Shown here: positions 20,898-29,651 of the stretch, piece after piece
Layout: every line of letters begins with the position of its first letter
Numbering within the stretch: position 1 is the stretch's first letter
Assembly (NCBI GenBank): GCA_046329515.1
Contig: JAXLUM010000005.1
Location: forward strand, 235,571-299,570
Source: Bog-950 sp046329515
GTDB taxonomy: Bacteria > Bacteroidota > Bacteroidia > Chitinophagales > LD1
DNA length: 64,000 bases
Reading direction: 5' to 3'
Made by a program: the position numbers and the translations under genes
Notes under the pieces: model-generated
The model's input: only the letters and a program-made list of their open reading frames with translations
The model's database searches: none
Told to the model about the DNA's origin: nothing

Positions 20898-20960
20898 GCG
20901 TCCTTTTTGTGTTAGCGGCTGCAAGTATACCAACAAAAAGTTTTACGGAATGGCCTTTAA

Positions 20961-21522
20961 CTACCTGAAGGTATAGGTCTTTTTATTGCACCAAATTTTG
21001 GTTTCATATTGCTGCAGGCTGTAGGTAACCGCATCGTTATACACGTTATATTTTTTACCCAGCGGTATCTGCTCACTTACCTGCACCTGCTCACCGTAAT
21101 AGAAGGCTTTTCAGGCGGCCGTCAAGGTCCTGCAACAATAATGTCATTATCTACTTTCGCATAGCGGTATGTAGCGTTCCAACCAATACTTTACCGTTAT
21201 ACCACCAGAAGTTATTGCCACGGTCAGTATACACAATCAGGTTTTCAACGGTTAGGTTAACCAAGCGTCTTCCATCGTTCTCCTGCCCTGGTAATGCACT
21301 ATCAACTGTTTTAACTGCGACATATAAACGCCAAACCGCTCGCCCGTCCACCATCTTACCTGCACACCTGCATCGGTTTCAGTAATTTCGCCAAACTCGT
21401 GTTTACTTTATAGTTATTGGCATAGTCGGTATACATTATAAATCGCGGTTCACCAAAAATTCATGGGCTCAAAGGTTTCCAGCGTTTGATTCCGTCTACG
21501 AAACACTTTAAACGTTCCACAT
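20961..21522 (-). pseudogene. Frameshifted C-terminal half of the exported protein starting at 22029
   Basis: Continues the 21523-22029 protein in other frames: KMGDNIFAYIDVER directly after the frame change near 21,550, TLETFEPMNFW, then VNLTVENLIVYTDRGNNFWW and NGKVLVGTLH. It ends CNKKTYTFR with TAG at 20961-20963. The repeated pattern (aromatic-rich N-x-F/W-x-Y-x-G-K) matches the intact N-terminal half. About four indels are needed, so the full protein would be about 355 residues. Confidence 0.55.
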
Positions 21523-22029
21523 CTATATAGGCAAAAATGTTATCGCCCATTTTACCAACAAGCGTTTAATTTCGGTGCGCTCCAACAATTGGGTTTTACC
21601 ATCATAAAATATATTCAACTCGCCCAGCGCATTGGTCCATGCAATAAGGCTATCGGAATAATAAAGCGAATCTTCCCCCGGCCGCCAGAAGGCTTCCAGT
21701 TGTTTAAACTCATTGCCGTACAAAACCTTTATCTGGTTAAAGTTTTGATATAGCATCCAGTTATCAGTCATGTAATAATTAGGCTCGGTATCGGCTATAG
21801 TATATTGCTTGCCTTTGTAATACACTTTAAGGCGGTTGTTTTGCCCAACGTAAGCAAATATGTTATTACGGCCCACCTTAAAGTTACGCAGGGGTAAATT
21901 TTCAAGGTAATTGCTTTGGCCGGCATCAAACACATAAACAAAATTGTTTATATCCATAAAAGGGGCCATGCATTGCCCGTAACCCAGGTAGGTTATAAGG
22001 CTAAACAATACGATACTGAAGTATTTCAC
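21523..22029 (-). CDS. Exported protein of unknown function, N-terminal half in frame
   Basis: A GTG at 22029 begins a signal peptide (KYFSIVLFSLITYLGYGQ); a TTG three codons earlier is the other option. The mature part is a repeated beta pattern rich in Tyr, Asn and Phe: FVYVFDAGQSNYLENLPLRN, NIFAYVGQNNRLKVYYKGKQ, IKVLYGNEFKQL, ELNIFYDGKTQLLER, suggesting a beta-propeller or WG-repeat-like surface protein. The frame closes at 21523 after KWAITFLPI, but the sequence clearly resumes in another frame (KMGDNIFAYIDVER). It marks the downstream edge of the frameshift-dense segment. Function unknown. Confidence 0.6.
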   Translation of the reverse strand: MKYFSIVLFSLITYLGYGQCMAPFMDINNFVYVFDAGQSNYLENLPLRNFKVGRNNIFAYVGQNNRLKVYYKGKQYTIADTEPNYYMTDNWMLYQNFNQIKVLYGNEFKQLEAFWRPGEDSLYYSDSLIAWTNALGELNIFYDGKTQLLERTEIKRLLVKWAITFLPI

Positions 22030-22125
22030 AAAGGGCAAGTTGCAGTTAAAGTTTCAAATTTCTATCCAAACCCCTAAACGGAATTATTCAACGGGCTTTA
22101 CTTAACAATTATTATCCGGCATAAA

Positions 22126-22149
22126 TGAAAAAGGCACCTTGCGGTGCCT
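22126..22149 (-). terminator. Terminator of the DUF4412 gene
   Basis: AGGCACC (22132-22138) pairs with GGTGCCT (22143-22149) around a 4-nt loop. On the minus strand the stem is followed by a T-rich run (TTTTTCATTTAT). It sits 8 bp beyond the stop at 22157. Confidence 0.85.
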
Positions 22150-22156
22150 GTATAGT

Positions 22157-22921
22157 TTAGTGCGGAGTGCTGTATTGGTTTTTCATTTGCTCAATCCATT
22201 TTTGACGCTCCTCCGGTGTCATCTGCTGTATCTTGCTGTAATCTATACCCATACCTGCGCCGGGCATTGCAGGGCCTTCGCTCTTTTTATACCCGCTTAA
22301 GCTAAACATGGTTGAAGGGTTATTTCTCTTCTCGGCAGTTATAAGGTCAATCTGCACCATTTGGCCGTGGTCCTCTGTTTTAATTCTTACAGGGAAACCT
22401 ACCGCACCTTTTGCTTCCAGCGCGCTATATAGATTGCTTTTGCCGGTGTACTGCGATTTTACTTTGGAGAACTCAGCATAGTTGGCCATTTCAGTAGTAG
22501 TCCACCAATCCATATCGTGCTTGCTGCCTTTCTGCTTAATTTTTACGTGGGTGCAGTTGTAGCCGTTCACTTTCTCCTTGCCTATTACAGTAACTTCGTA
22601 TTCGCTTTTGTCACCATCGCGGTATTCTTCTTTATTGCTTACATCCATTTCGCTGTAGGTCTTCTCCTTTTCGTTCAGCATGTAAATTTTAGAAGGCTCG
22701 CTTTTAAGACTAAGTATTGCCATAGCGCCGAAACCCGCCGGCACTTTTGCCGAGCTCATTTGCATTTCGCTGCGGCTGTTGCCATCCTGGCTGTAAATCT
22801 TCATGGTGCCCATTTCGCCATCGTTGCCGCTCATCTTCATTTCCATGTAGTAGCCCTGGGCAAAAACACCTAAGCCAAACATCATCAAAATTGATAATGC
22901 CGTTATTTTATACTTTTTCAT
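22157..22921 (-). CDS. DUF4412 domain-containing exported protein
   Basis: A 254-residue exported protein. The ATG at 22921 starts the signal peptide MKKYKITALSILMMFGLGVF (then AQG). The mature domain is Met-rich (YYMEMKMSGNDGEMGTMKIY) with the DUF4412 hallmark MLNEKEKTYSEMD, the Cys strand VNGYNCTHVKIKQKG, WWTTTEM, and closing AKGAVGFPVRIKTED. The C-terminal tail is a short helix, QQMTPEERQKWIEQMKNQY. Divergence from the first DUF4412 protein (8909-9562) is large, so they are distant paralogues. Own terminator at 22126-22149. Role unknown, probably periplasmic. Confidence 0.82.
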   Translation of the reverse strand: MKKYKITALSILMMFGLGVFAQGYYMEMKMSGNDGEMGTMKIYSQDGNSRSEMQMSSAKVPAGFGAMAILSLKSEPSKIYMLNEKEKTYSEMDVSNKEEYRDGDKSEYEVTVIGKEKVNGYNCTHVKIKQKGSKHDMDWWTTTEMANYAEFSKVKSQYTGKSNLYSALEAKGAVGFPVRIKTEDHGQMVQIDLITAEKRNNPSTMFSLSGYKKSEGPAMPGAGMGIDYSKIQQMTPEERQKWIEQMKNQYSTPH

Positions 22922-23008
22922 GTGGTTTATTTTAATGTGAAGATAGAAACCACAACAATACCAATCAATGATATTATTCAACCTGTTAAACCATTAAAAT
23001 AAGGTAAA

Positions 23009-23629
23009 CTACTTGTGGCTAACTACCTGGCGTTGCAGGTTTTCAAAGGTAGTCATGGGGTTTTCTACGCTTTGGGTATTGGTCATCCAGTCGGGTATGC
23101 TGCCGCCGGGGTTTGAGGAGTATTCATTGGTAACTTCGGTGCCGCCTGCCTTGGGAACAAACTTCCAAACGGCCACCATTTGCTCAATGCGCACTACACC
23201 TTCCTGTTCTTTCAGGTACCTAGGTTCTGAAGTTTCCGTCATAACTATAGTGCCGTTGGCATCACGCTCTACCTTTATGCGCAACACACAGTCGCGGTCA
23301 GCTACCGGCCAAGGGGCATTAAATACCATGTGGGCTATAAATTCATTGGCATTAAGGCGGGCCACTATTTTGGCGCTTTTGCAACGCGGAACCCAGTTAG
23401 GGTAATTATCGAAATCAGTTAACAGCGCAAGCATGTTCTCGGGGCTGTTTGATACCAGCATTACCGCTTTGGCATCGCGCAGTTTGCCCCACTTGCTCTT
23501 TTTGGTAAAAATTTTAATGCCTTTTTTCTCCTGTTCGTACACCCACTCATTAACCTGTTGGGCGCTTCTCCAAGAGCCTAGCGTAAATAACGCAAGCATC
23601 AAAATCAATAATTTACCGCTGTGTTTCAT
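23009..23629 (-). CDS. START/SRPBCC-domain lipid-binding-like exported protein
   Basis: A 206-residue protein with an N-terminal signal peptide (MKHSGKLLILMLALFTLGSW). A helix-grip START-like domain follows: WVYEQEKKGIKIFTKKSKWG, the strand DAKAVMLVSNSPENMLALLT, DFDNYPNWVPRCKSAKIV, and the cavity strand FIAHMVFNAPWPVADRDCVL. The C-terminal helix (WMTNTQSVENPMTTFENLQR) closes the cavity. Such domains bind hydrophobic ligands; exported forms occur in Bacteroidota, but the ligand is unknown. Downstream of it (minus direction) lies a DUF4412 gene; upstream lies a repeat element. Confidence 0.82.
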   Translation of the reverse strand: MKHSGKLLILMLALFTLGSWRSAQQVNEWVYEQEKKGIKIFTKKSKWGKLRDAKAVMLVSNSPENMLALLTDFDNYPNWVPRCKSAKIVARLNANEFIAHMVFNAPWPVADRDCVLRIKVERDANGTIVMTETSEPRYLKEQEGVVRIEQMVAVWKFVPKAGGTEVTNEYSSNPGGSIPDWMTNTQSVENPMTTFENLQRQVVSHK

Positions 23630-23932
23630 TATAATTATGCAAATCTATTCAAATAACAGCGGTTTCGGAAAATTGTTGTGCGAATATTCCGCATTTTTTT
23701 TGAACAGGTATGTGGGGAATAGGACTGCCTCAAACTCTGAGGGTTTAAGCGGGCTGCATGTTAAATAGAATGGGGGGGTAATTGGGGAGAGAAAACCACC
23801 CCGAACCATCCTCCGCAAGCGGAGTCTGTTTCTGCCCCTCCTTATCAAGGAGGGGAATTTGAAGTTGCACTGCTAACCGAGTGAGATTCTGACTTTCGTC
23901 AGAAAGACGTGGAAGAAGATTATACCTCCTCC
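23630..23932. other. Intergenic region with short inverted repeats
   Basis: No gene. Contains a poly-G/poly-C stretch (23770-23810), a hairpin of the family CCCCTCCTTATCAAGGAGGGG (23836-23856, 21 bp with one side imperfect) and TTCTGACTTTCGTCAGAA (23886-23903, perfect except the centre). These precede the larger palindromic element at 23933-24085. Confidence 0.5.
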
Positions 23933-24085
23933 GTCAATCCCGATAGCTATCGGGATTTCCTCGTCCTCCTCCCGACGCTTCGGGACAGGAGGACAATTTA
24001 ATACAACTACGTACTTAATCTTAGAAGTTAGGATACTGTCCCCCTAACAGGGGGACGAGGGCGAGTTTACGGCCCGGAGGGGGTA
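23933..24085. repeat. Dispersed intergenic palindromic element, copy A
   Basis: Begins TACCTCCTCCGTCAATCC and ends CCCGGAGGGGGTA, so the outer ends are inverted repeats. Inside are the perfect 18-bp palindrome TCCCGATAGCTATCGGGA, a TCCCGACGCTTCGGGA hairpin, the motif GACAATTTAATACAAC, and GTCCCCCTAACAGGGGGAC. Related elements occur at 27049, 28980, 30953 and 35594. It starts 19 bp past the ffh stop codon on the minus strand. Confidence 0.85.
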
Positions 24086-24103
24086 GTAAAAGTTTGGAGG
24101 GTT

Positions 24104-25429
24104 TTACCTGCCAATACCCTTTATCTGGCGGCCGGCGCTGCTTAGTTTCTGCATGCTCTTCATCATCTTCTTCATCTCCTCAAACTGCTTCAAAAACTGG
24201 TTAACCTCCTGTATGGTATTGCCGCTGCCTTTGGCCAAACGCTGCTTGCGCTTACCGTCCAGGGTATCAGGGTTGCTGCGCTCATGCGGGGTCATAGAAA
24301 GAATGATGGCCTCTACCTTTTTAAAGCTATCGTCGTTAATATCAATATCCTTAACGGCCTTGCCTATGCCGGGTATCATGCCTAACAGGTCCTTAACGTT
24401 ACCCATTTTTTTAATTTGGGCTAACTGCGCCAGGAAGTCGTTAAAGTCAAACTGCTCCTTACGGATTTTTGCTTCCAGTTCGCGGGCCTTCTTCTCGTCG
24501 TAGTGCTGCTGGGCTTTCTCCACAAAGGAAACGATATCGCCCATGCCTAAAATACGGCTGGCCATACGGTCCGGGTGGAAAACATCCAGCGTATCTACCT
24601 TCTCCCCTGTTGATACAAACTTTATAGGCTTGCCAACGGTGTAAGAAATAGTTAAAGCCGCACCACCACGGGTATCGCCATCTAACTTGGTTAACACCAC
24701 GCCGTCAAAGTTCAGGCGGTCGTTAAAGGCCTTGGCCGTGTTTACAGCATCCTGACCGGTCATGGAGTCCACAACAAACAAAATCTCGTCAGGGTTAGTC
24801 TTTGCCTTTACTGCCGCAATTTCATTCATCATCTCCTCATCAACTGCCAAACGGCCGGCGGTATCTATTATCACCAGGTCTAAACCCTGGGCTTTAGCAT
24901 GCGCTAAACCGTTAAGGGCAATTTCTACCGGGTTCTTATTCTCTTTTTCGTGGTAAACGGGTACGTTAATCTTCTCCCCCAACACAATCAACTGGTCAAT
25001 AGCCGCAGGGCGGTAAACGTCGCCGGCCACCATTAGGGGGCGCTTGTATTTTTGCGTTTTAAGAAAGTGAGCCAGCTTATGCGTAAAGGTGGTTTTACCG
25101 CTACCTTGTAAGCCCGCAATTAGTATTACAGCAGGGTTGCCTTTAATGTTAAAGTCTGCCGCTTTACCACCCATTAATTTGGTTAGCTCATCGTAAACTA
25201 TCTTGGTCATTAACTGGCCGGGCGATACCGCCGTTAACACGTTCTGCCCTAGGGCTTCATCCTTAACTTTATCTGTAAACTCCTTGGCAATCTTATAGTT
25301 CACGTCGGCCTCCACCAATGCCTTACGGATTTCTTTAACCGTTTCAGCAATGTTCAGCTCCGTTAATTTGCCTTGGCCTGTAAGCGATTTAAACGCACCT
25401 TCTAACCGTTCCGATAAACTTTCAAACAT
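24104..25429 (-). CDS. ffh: Signal recognition particle protein Ffh (SRP54)
   Basis: SRP GTPase that binds signal sequences and the SRP RNA, and delivers ribosomes to FtsY at the membrane. N domain to about residue 90, then the P-loop GLQGSGKTT (106-113), DTAGRLAVDEEM, and TKLDGDTRGGAAL. The M domain has MIPGIGKAV, the RNA-binding region SNPDTLDGKRKQRLAKGSG, and a Met-rich tail (EEMKKMMKSMQKL). At 441 residues it is full length. A palindromic repeat element lies just past its stop codon. No SRP RNA gene was recognised in the window. Confidence 0.97.
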   Translation of the reverse strand: MFESLSERLEGAFKSLTGQGKLTELNIAETVKEIRKALVEADVNYKIAKEFTDKVKDEALGQNVLTAVSPGQLMTKIVYDELTKLMGGKAADFNIKGNPAVILIAGLQGSGKTTFTHKLAHFLKTQKYKRPLMVAGDVYRPAAIDQLIVLGEKINVPVYHEKENKNPVEIALNGLAHAKAQGLDLVIIDTAGRLAVDEEMMNEIAAVKAKTNPDEILFVVDSMTGQDAVNTAKAFNDRLNFDGVVLTKLDGDTRGGAALTISYTVGKPIKFVSTGEKVDTLDVFHPDRMASRILGMGDIVSFVEKAQQHYDEKKARELEAKIRKEQFDFNDFLAQLAQIKKMGNVKDLLGMIPGIGKAVKDIDINDDSFKKVEAIILSMTPHERSNPDTLDGKRKQRLAKGSGNTIQEVNQFLKQFEEMKKMMKSMQKLSSAGRQIKGIGR

Positions 25430-25567
25430 ACTTTGTCGCTCCTTTTATTGGGGCTGCAAATGTAAAAGATTTGGTGGATTGTGCTGCGGCCCCGAGCGAG
25501 TGTTAACCGCCATACCTTTAACCCCTCTCGCATACTTTGCTTATACTTGAAAGCAAATTGAAATGCT

Positions 25568-25945
25568 ATGCGTTATGTACTGCTGCCCGTGCTTGTTATG
25601 ACCCTGCTGTTAACCGCCTGCAACGGCAACAAGGAAAGAGTTTACAAATACATTGAAGTAACCGAAATGGAGAGCCCGCTTGGCGGGGTAGAAACCGATT
25701 ATAAACCCGAACAGGAAATAAAGGCCGAAAGCGACAGCGCTGCCTACTTACAGGGCTTTCAGAAGTTTTGCCTTGCTGTGCGTGTGTATGGCGAAATACA
25801 AACCAAGACGGGGGCAGCCGTAGCTAAACCATCACGCTTTAAGTTAATGGACGATAAAGGCACCGACCTTGTACCCACCCTAAGCTTTGCGGGTAAAGAT
25901 GAACGCGAAAAGGAAATTATAGACCTTGTGTTTAAGAAGAAGTAG
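25568..25945 (+). CDS. Small lipoprotein of unknown function
   Basis: A 125-residue lipoprotein with signal MRYVLLPVLVMTLLLTAC (lipobox LTAC). The mature part is charged and soluble: EVTEMESPLGGVETDYKPEQ, AAYLQGFQKFCLAVRVYGEI, and RFKLMDDKGTDLVPTLSFAG. No family recognised. Divergent from ffh across 138 bp and convergent with a T9SS gene 3 bp away, so it is a single-gene unit. Confidence 0.75.
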   Translation: MRYVLLPVLVMTLLLTACNGNKERVYKYIEVTEMESPLGGVETDYKPEQEIKAESDSAAYLQGFQKFCLAVRVYGEIQTKTGAAVAKPSRFKLMDDKGTDLVPTLSFAGKDEREKEIIDLVFKKK

Positions 25946-25948
25946 AAG

Positions 25949-26887
25949 CTAGTGCATAAGCGTAATGCGCCTGCACCCTAAGGAACGCCCATCACTTTCT
26001 GTAAGATTGAGCAAGTAACTTCCATTGGTTAAGAAGCTCAGATCTACAGTTATAGTTGATTTACTACCGCTTTCAGTTTGCTCTTTTATCAGCCTTCCTA
26101 CCATATCATAGACCCATACATGCATAGTACCTGGTGATGCGTAATCATTCAGATTGACATTGATATACTGCGAGGCAGGTTGCGGATATACAGAAAACTG
26201 CGGCTCTGCAAGGGGTGATTCAATACCGGATATAACATAATAATACCCGGCTGAATCCAACCAATGAATAGTATCGCTGCTATATTTTACTAATTCCACC
26301 CAACACCCGCCGCCATGCCCAAAAGAGCCCGGCCCCGGCCAAAACTCCACAGCCGACATTCCCGTCTTTTTGTAACCAACACCTTCAACCACCTCCGCAT
26401 AGTAACCGCTTTCGAAAAAACCGAATGAGTACAAACATAGCTGCCGATTATAATACCAGGTGCCGGAGGAGTTTAAATGACAATCCGGCTCTCCTAAGCC
26501 ATCCGAAAAAGTGCTTACGTCACATCCCCCATTGTATATAGAACTACCACCATAAAGTTTTGGGTTTTTCACCCCTCTAAATACGCAGAATGGTGAATCA
26601 ACATTGTTAACTACAAAAGCCGAAGTATCGCCTGCCGGCAAAAATTTGATATTGTATAAAATGGAATCTCCTGAATCTGTTCTTGAAAGTATGGTATACT
26701 CTACTTTACCGGCCATATAAAATTGTGCCGGAAAATTTTGAGGGTCGTCAAAGTTTATGCGGTAGGCCAACGTATCGCCTACCTTTAAATTAAAGTAGTC
26801 GCCAATAGTTAAGGTATCAACCTGTGCGCTTGCTGTGTAAGAAGCAAACAAAGAGAGGCATAGAAGTATGCGCCACATAGGTTTCAT
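25949..26887 (-). CDS. T9SS type A sorting-domain exported protein
   Basis: A 312-residue protein with a signal peptide (MKPMWRILLCLSLFASYTAS, then AQ). The middle is Cys- and Gly-containing and beta-rich (CDVSTFSDGLGEPDCHLNSS; GYKKTGMSAVEFWPGPGSFG). The last 85 residues are a type A C-terminal sorting domain: FSVYPQPASQYINVNLND, HVWVYDMVGRLIKEQ, LTNGSYLLNLTESDG and a terminal basic CRRITLMH. This predicts secretion by the T9SS to the cell surface or medium. The passenger domain is not recognised. Confidence 0.88.
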   Translation of the reverse strand: MKPMWRILLCLSLFASYTASAQVDTLTIGDYFNLKVGDTLAYRINFDDPQNFPAQFYMAGKVEYTILSRTDSGDSILYNIKFLPAGDTSAFVVNNVDSPFCVFRGVKNPKLYGGSSIYNGGCDVSTFSDGLGEPDCHLNSSGTWYYNRQLCLYSFGFFESGYYAEVVEGVGYKKTGMSAVEFWPGPGSFGHGGGCWVELVKYSSDTIHWLDSAGYYYVISGIESPLAEPQFSVYPQPASQYINVNLNDYASPGTMHVWVYDMVGRLIKEQTESGSKSTITVDLSFLTNGSYLLNLTESDGRSLGCRRITLMH

Positions 26888-27048
26888 GCTTAAAAATAAG
26901 ATAATATCAACTACTTGTCACCTTGAACTTGAAGAATGGTTTCATTAGCGCTTCTTCCTGTTCACCCTTCAACATCCCGAAACTTCGGGATCAGGATGAC
27001 AGAGTAAAACTCCTTGTGAGTTTGAGCCCATCAAAGAATACCCCCTCC
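26888..27048. other. Intergenic stretch
   Basis: No gene. Holds a TCCCGAAACTTCGGGA hairpin (26973-26988, one mismatch), the same core as in the dispersed repeats, near a TGACAGAGT motif. Nothing else recognised. Confidence 0.4.
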
Positions 27049-27191
27049 GTCGACAGTTCCACTCCGTTACGCTGTCTCCTCGTCCCCCTGCCAGGTGGAC
27101 AGCTTAATACAACAGCGCTACTCCATATTAATGTCCCCCTAACAGGGGGACGAGGAAATCCCGATAGCCATCGCGATTGACGGAGGGGGTA
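27049..27191. repeat. Dispersed intergenic palindromic element, copy B
   Basis: Outer ends TACCCCCTCCGTCGAC and its inverted form GACGGAGGGGGTA. The interior again holds CTCGTCCCCCTGCCAGGTGG, CAGCTTAATACAAC, GTCCCCCTAACAGGGGGACG and a decayed TCCCGATAGCCATCGCGA palindrome. It lies 101 bp downstream of the gap gene stop codon. Confidence 0.85.
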
Positions 27192-27291
27192 TAGGCTCAA
27201 AGCCCCAAAAACAAAAAACGCCCAACGATTTGCTCGAAGGGCGCTTGTATATTCTGAAATCTGAATTCTGATTTCTTACTTCTATTATCTA

Positions 27292-28740
27292 CTAGTAATA
27301 AGTTAAGCGGCGAACATCAGCTAAGTGTTTGGCTAAGCGTATAACCTGGCAGGTGTAACCGTATTCGTTATCGTACCAGGCATAAACCACTACGCGCTTA
27401 CCGTCTTCGCTTACAATAGTTGCCTTGCTGTCAATTTCGCAGGCGTGGCTGTTGCCAATTACATCACTGCTTACCAGCTCATCGCTAATAGAGTAATCAA
27501 TTTGCTCTACCAACTTGCCGAACAATGAAGCATTGCGCAACAGGTTGTTTACTTCTTCAACCGTAGTTTGCTTTTTAACCATAAGGCTAAGTATAGCTAA
27601 GCTTACGTTAGGCACCGGCACGCGCACCGCATTGCTGGTTAGTTTACCTTTCATGTGCGGAAACACCTTGGTAACGGCTTTGCCTGCACCTGTTTCGGTA
27701 ATAACCATGTTTATCGGGGCTCCGCGTCCGCGGCGAGATTTCTTGTGGTAGTTATCCAACAGGTTTTGGTCGTTAGTGTAAGCATGCACGGTTTCAATGT
27801 GGCCCTGGTCAATACCCAGGTTGCTTTCAATAACATCAATAACCGGCACAATAGCATTGGTAGTGCAACTGGCTGCGGTAAATATTTTGCCGTTGCCGCC
27901 GGTGTATTGGTCGTGGTTAACACCGTAAACAATGTTTGGTATATCGCCTTTGCCGGGGGCAGTAAGTATAACCATGCCTGCGCCTTTGGCCTTCAGGTGT
28001 TCGCCAAGGGCCTTCTCATCGCGCCATACGCCGGTGTTATCAATAATAATGGCGTTATCAATGCCGTAATCGTTATAGTTAATTTCTGCCGGGCTTGATG
28101 CTGAAATCATCTTCACCGTGTGGCCGTTAATGTTAATGGCGCTGCCATCAGCATCCGGTTCTACCACACCGCCAAACTTGCCGTGTACGCTATCCTTACG
28201 CAACAGGCTGGCACGCTTAACCAGGTCATCAGCCGCACGCTCGCGGGTAACAATACCCTTTAAGCGCAGTTGGTGGCCGCTACCGGCATGGTCCATAAGC
28301 ACACGCGCAGCCAAACGGCCAATACGGCCAAAGCCGTAAAGCACCACATCGCGCGGTACAATCTTCTTACTGTTGGCGGTAGTAAAGTCTTTCAGTTTAT
28401 CTTTTACAAACTCCTCTACACTGCCGTATTTAGCGCCTTCGTTATTCCACTCGCTGCTAAGGCGGCCAAGGTCTATTTTGCTGGGGGCAATATCGCTTTT
28501 GGCTATAGCCTGCACCAGGCTAAGGCTGGTTTCAGGCGATAAGTTAATGCCGGCAAACTTGCTAAGGTAGTTGTGGTCGTGTATAATTTCGCTCAGCTTC
28601 TTATCGTAAATTTTACGGCGGAAAAGCACCACTTCAATGTCCTTTTCCAACTGTAATTTGCTTACCAAATTCTGCAGCTCAAGGGTGGTTTTTTCGCTGT
28701 TTACCCACTGGCTAAGTTCTTTCTCGTAGTTAATTGGCAT
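27292..28740 (-). CDS. gap: Glyceraldehyde-3-phosphate dehydrogenase with N-terminal extension
   Basis: Oxidises glyceraldehyde-3-phosphate with NAD(P)+ and phosphate in glycolysis or gluconeogenesis. The catalytic domain starts around residue 130 with the Rossmann motif YGFGRIGRLAARVL and contains the active Cys292 in AASCTTNAIVPV and the C-terminal WYDNEYGYTCQVI. Normal GAPDH is about 335 residues; here 482, because of about 130 N-terminal residues that are helical and charged (HDHNYLSKFAGINLSPETSL). This long form is known from several bacterial groups, including Bacteroidota, and may differ in cofactor use or in anabolic role. Followed downstream by repeat copy B. Confidence 0.93.
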   Translation of the reverse strand: MPINYEKELSQWVNSEKTTLELQNLVSKLQLEKDIEVVLFRRKIYDKKLSEIIHDHNYLSKFAGINLSPETSLSLVQAIAKSDIAPSKIDLGRLSSEWNNEGAKYGSVEEFVKDKLKDFTTANSKKIVPRDVVLYGFGRIGRLAARVLMDHAGSGHQLRLKGIVTRERAADDLVKRASLLRKDSVHGKFGGVVEPDADGSAININGHTVKMISASSPAEINYNDYGIDNAIIIDNTGVWRDEKALGEHLKAKGAGMVILTAPGKGDIPNIVYGVNHDQYTGGNGKIFTAASCTTNAIVPVIDVIESNLGIDQGHIETVHAYTNDQNLLDNYHKKSRRGRGAPINMVITETGAGKAVTKVFPHMKGKLTSNAVRVPVPNVSLAILSLMVKKQTTVEEVNNLLRNASLFGKLVEQIDYSISDELVSSDVIGNSHACEIDSKATIVSEDGKRVVVYAWYDNEYGYTCQVIRLAKHLADVRRLTYY

Positions 28741-28979
28741 ATCTAGTAATTAAGAGGTGTAATTAAAATTTTATGAGTGTAACTACCCTTTAAAAGGCGG
28801 TGCGAATATGCTAAGTTTTTGCAAAAACGGGGTTATGATTATAAACAAGTAACAACCACTATAACCACATAGGCACAAAGGCATTAAGCGGTTGAGTTAT
28901 TTCCCCCTGCTTGGTTCCCAGACCCCTTCGGGAGCAGAAGAATTTAATACAGCCTAAAATGAGGGAATGTTTTATGAAC
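28741..28979. other. Intergenic stretch upstream of gap
   Basis: No gene. Contains the probable gap promoter region and AT-rich sequence; no clear -7 box was identified on the minus strand. Confidence 0.3.
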
Positions 28980-29142
28980 TACCCCCCTCCGCCAAACTTC
29001 GTAAGGCTCGTCCCCCTGTCCCGAAGCTTCGGGAGGGGGACAATAACTTAACTAAAATCCTCTCCCGCCCACCAATTGCTTACGCCCCCTCTCCTTATTA
29101 AGGAGAGGGGAGATAATCGCTTTGCTATTATGGGGTGAGGTA
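28980..29142. repeat. Dispersed intergenic palindromic element, copy C, composite
   Basis: Left part matches the family: TACCCCCCTCCGCC, CTCGTCCCCCTG and the perfect 16-bp palindrome TCCCGAAGCTTCGGGA with GAGGGGGACAAT. The right part belongs to a second type also seen in copy D: CTCTCCCGC, TACGCCCC, then CTCTCCTTATTAAGGAGAGG followed by ATTATGGGGTGAGGTA. It begins 114 bp beyond the arsC stop codon on the minus strand. Confidence 0.8.
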
Positions 29143-29207
29143 AACCATAAAGAAACAACGTAACAACGTGCAGTTGTTGACGGAAGAGGGATTAGAGATT
29201 CCGTGTC

Positions 29208-29225
29208 TCCCGATAGCTATCGGGA
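29208..29225. repeat. 18-bp perfect palindrome
   Basis: TCCCGATAGCTATCGGGA, identical to the core of copy A, flanked by ATTCCGTGTC and GACGGAATGAC, which extend the inverted repeat. Lies 31 bp past the arsC stop codon. Confidence 0.8.
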
Positions 29226-29255
29226 CGGAATGACGGGAAGAGTGTGGTATAAACT

Positions 29256-29651
29256 TTATATCCCCATTCCGCGCAGCAGTTCCACCACCTTGCTTTCAAT
29301 AAGGTTGCGCACCCTGTTAAACTCTGCGGGTTCCATGTTTCGCGGGTCGGGTATGCTCCAATCCTGGCGGTTAAAGGCTTTAACGTAGGGGCATTCATCG
29401 CCACAACCCATAGTTACAACATAATCGTATTCTATATCGGGTATCTCTGTTAAGGCCTTTGAGGTATGTTGGCTTAAATCGTAACCCAGCTCCTGCATAG
29501 CGGCAATGGCCCTTGGGTTAATTTTACCAGAGGGCCTTGAGCCTGCGCTATAAGCCTCCACCGCATTGCCGCCGTGCATTAGTGCAAAGGCCTGCGCCAT
29601 TTGGCTGCGGTTGCTGTTTTCTATACAAACAAAAATTAATTTCTTTTTCAT
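29256..29651 (-). CDS. arsC: Arsenate reductase, low-molecular-weight phosphatase type
   Basis: Reduces arsenate to arsenite using a Cys cascade. The active-site loop is C9-I-E-N-S-N-R15-S (CX5R), with Cys83 and Cys87 in TMGCGDECPYV serving as resolving or relay cysteines, as in the thioredoxin-coupled ArsC family. General-acid Asp in WSIPDPR. Start ATG at 29651 (131 residues) is inside the arsM stop region (4-bp ATGA overlap at 29648-29651), so the two are translationally coupled. Third gene of arsR-arsM-arsC. Confidence 0.93.
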   Translation of the reverse strand: MKKKLIFVCIENSNRSQMAQAFALMHGGNAVEAYSAGSRPSGKINPRAIAAMQELGYDLSQHTSKALTEIPDIEYDYVVTMGCGDECPYVKAFNRQDWSIPDPRNMEPAEFNRVRNLIESKVVELLRGMGI

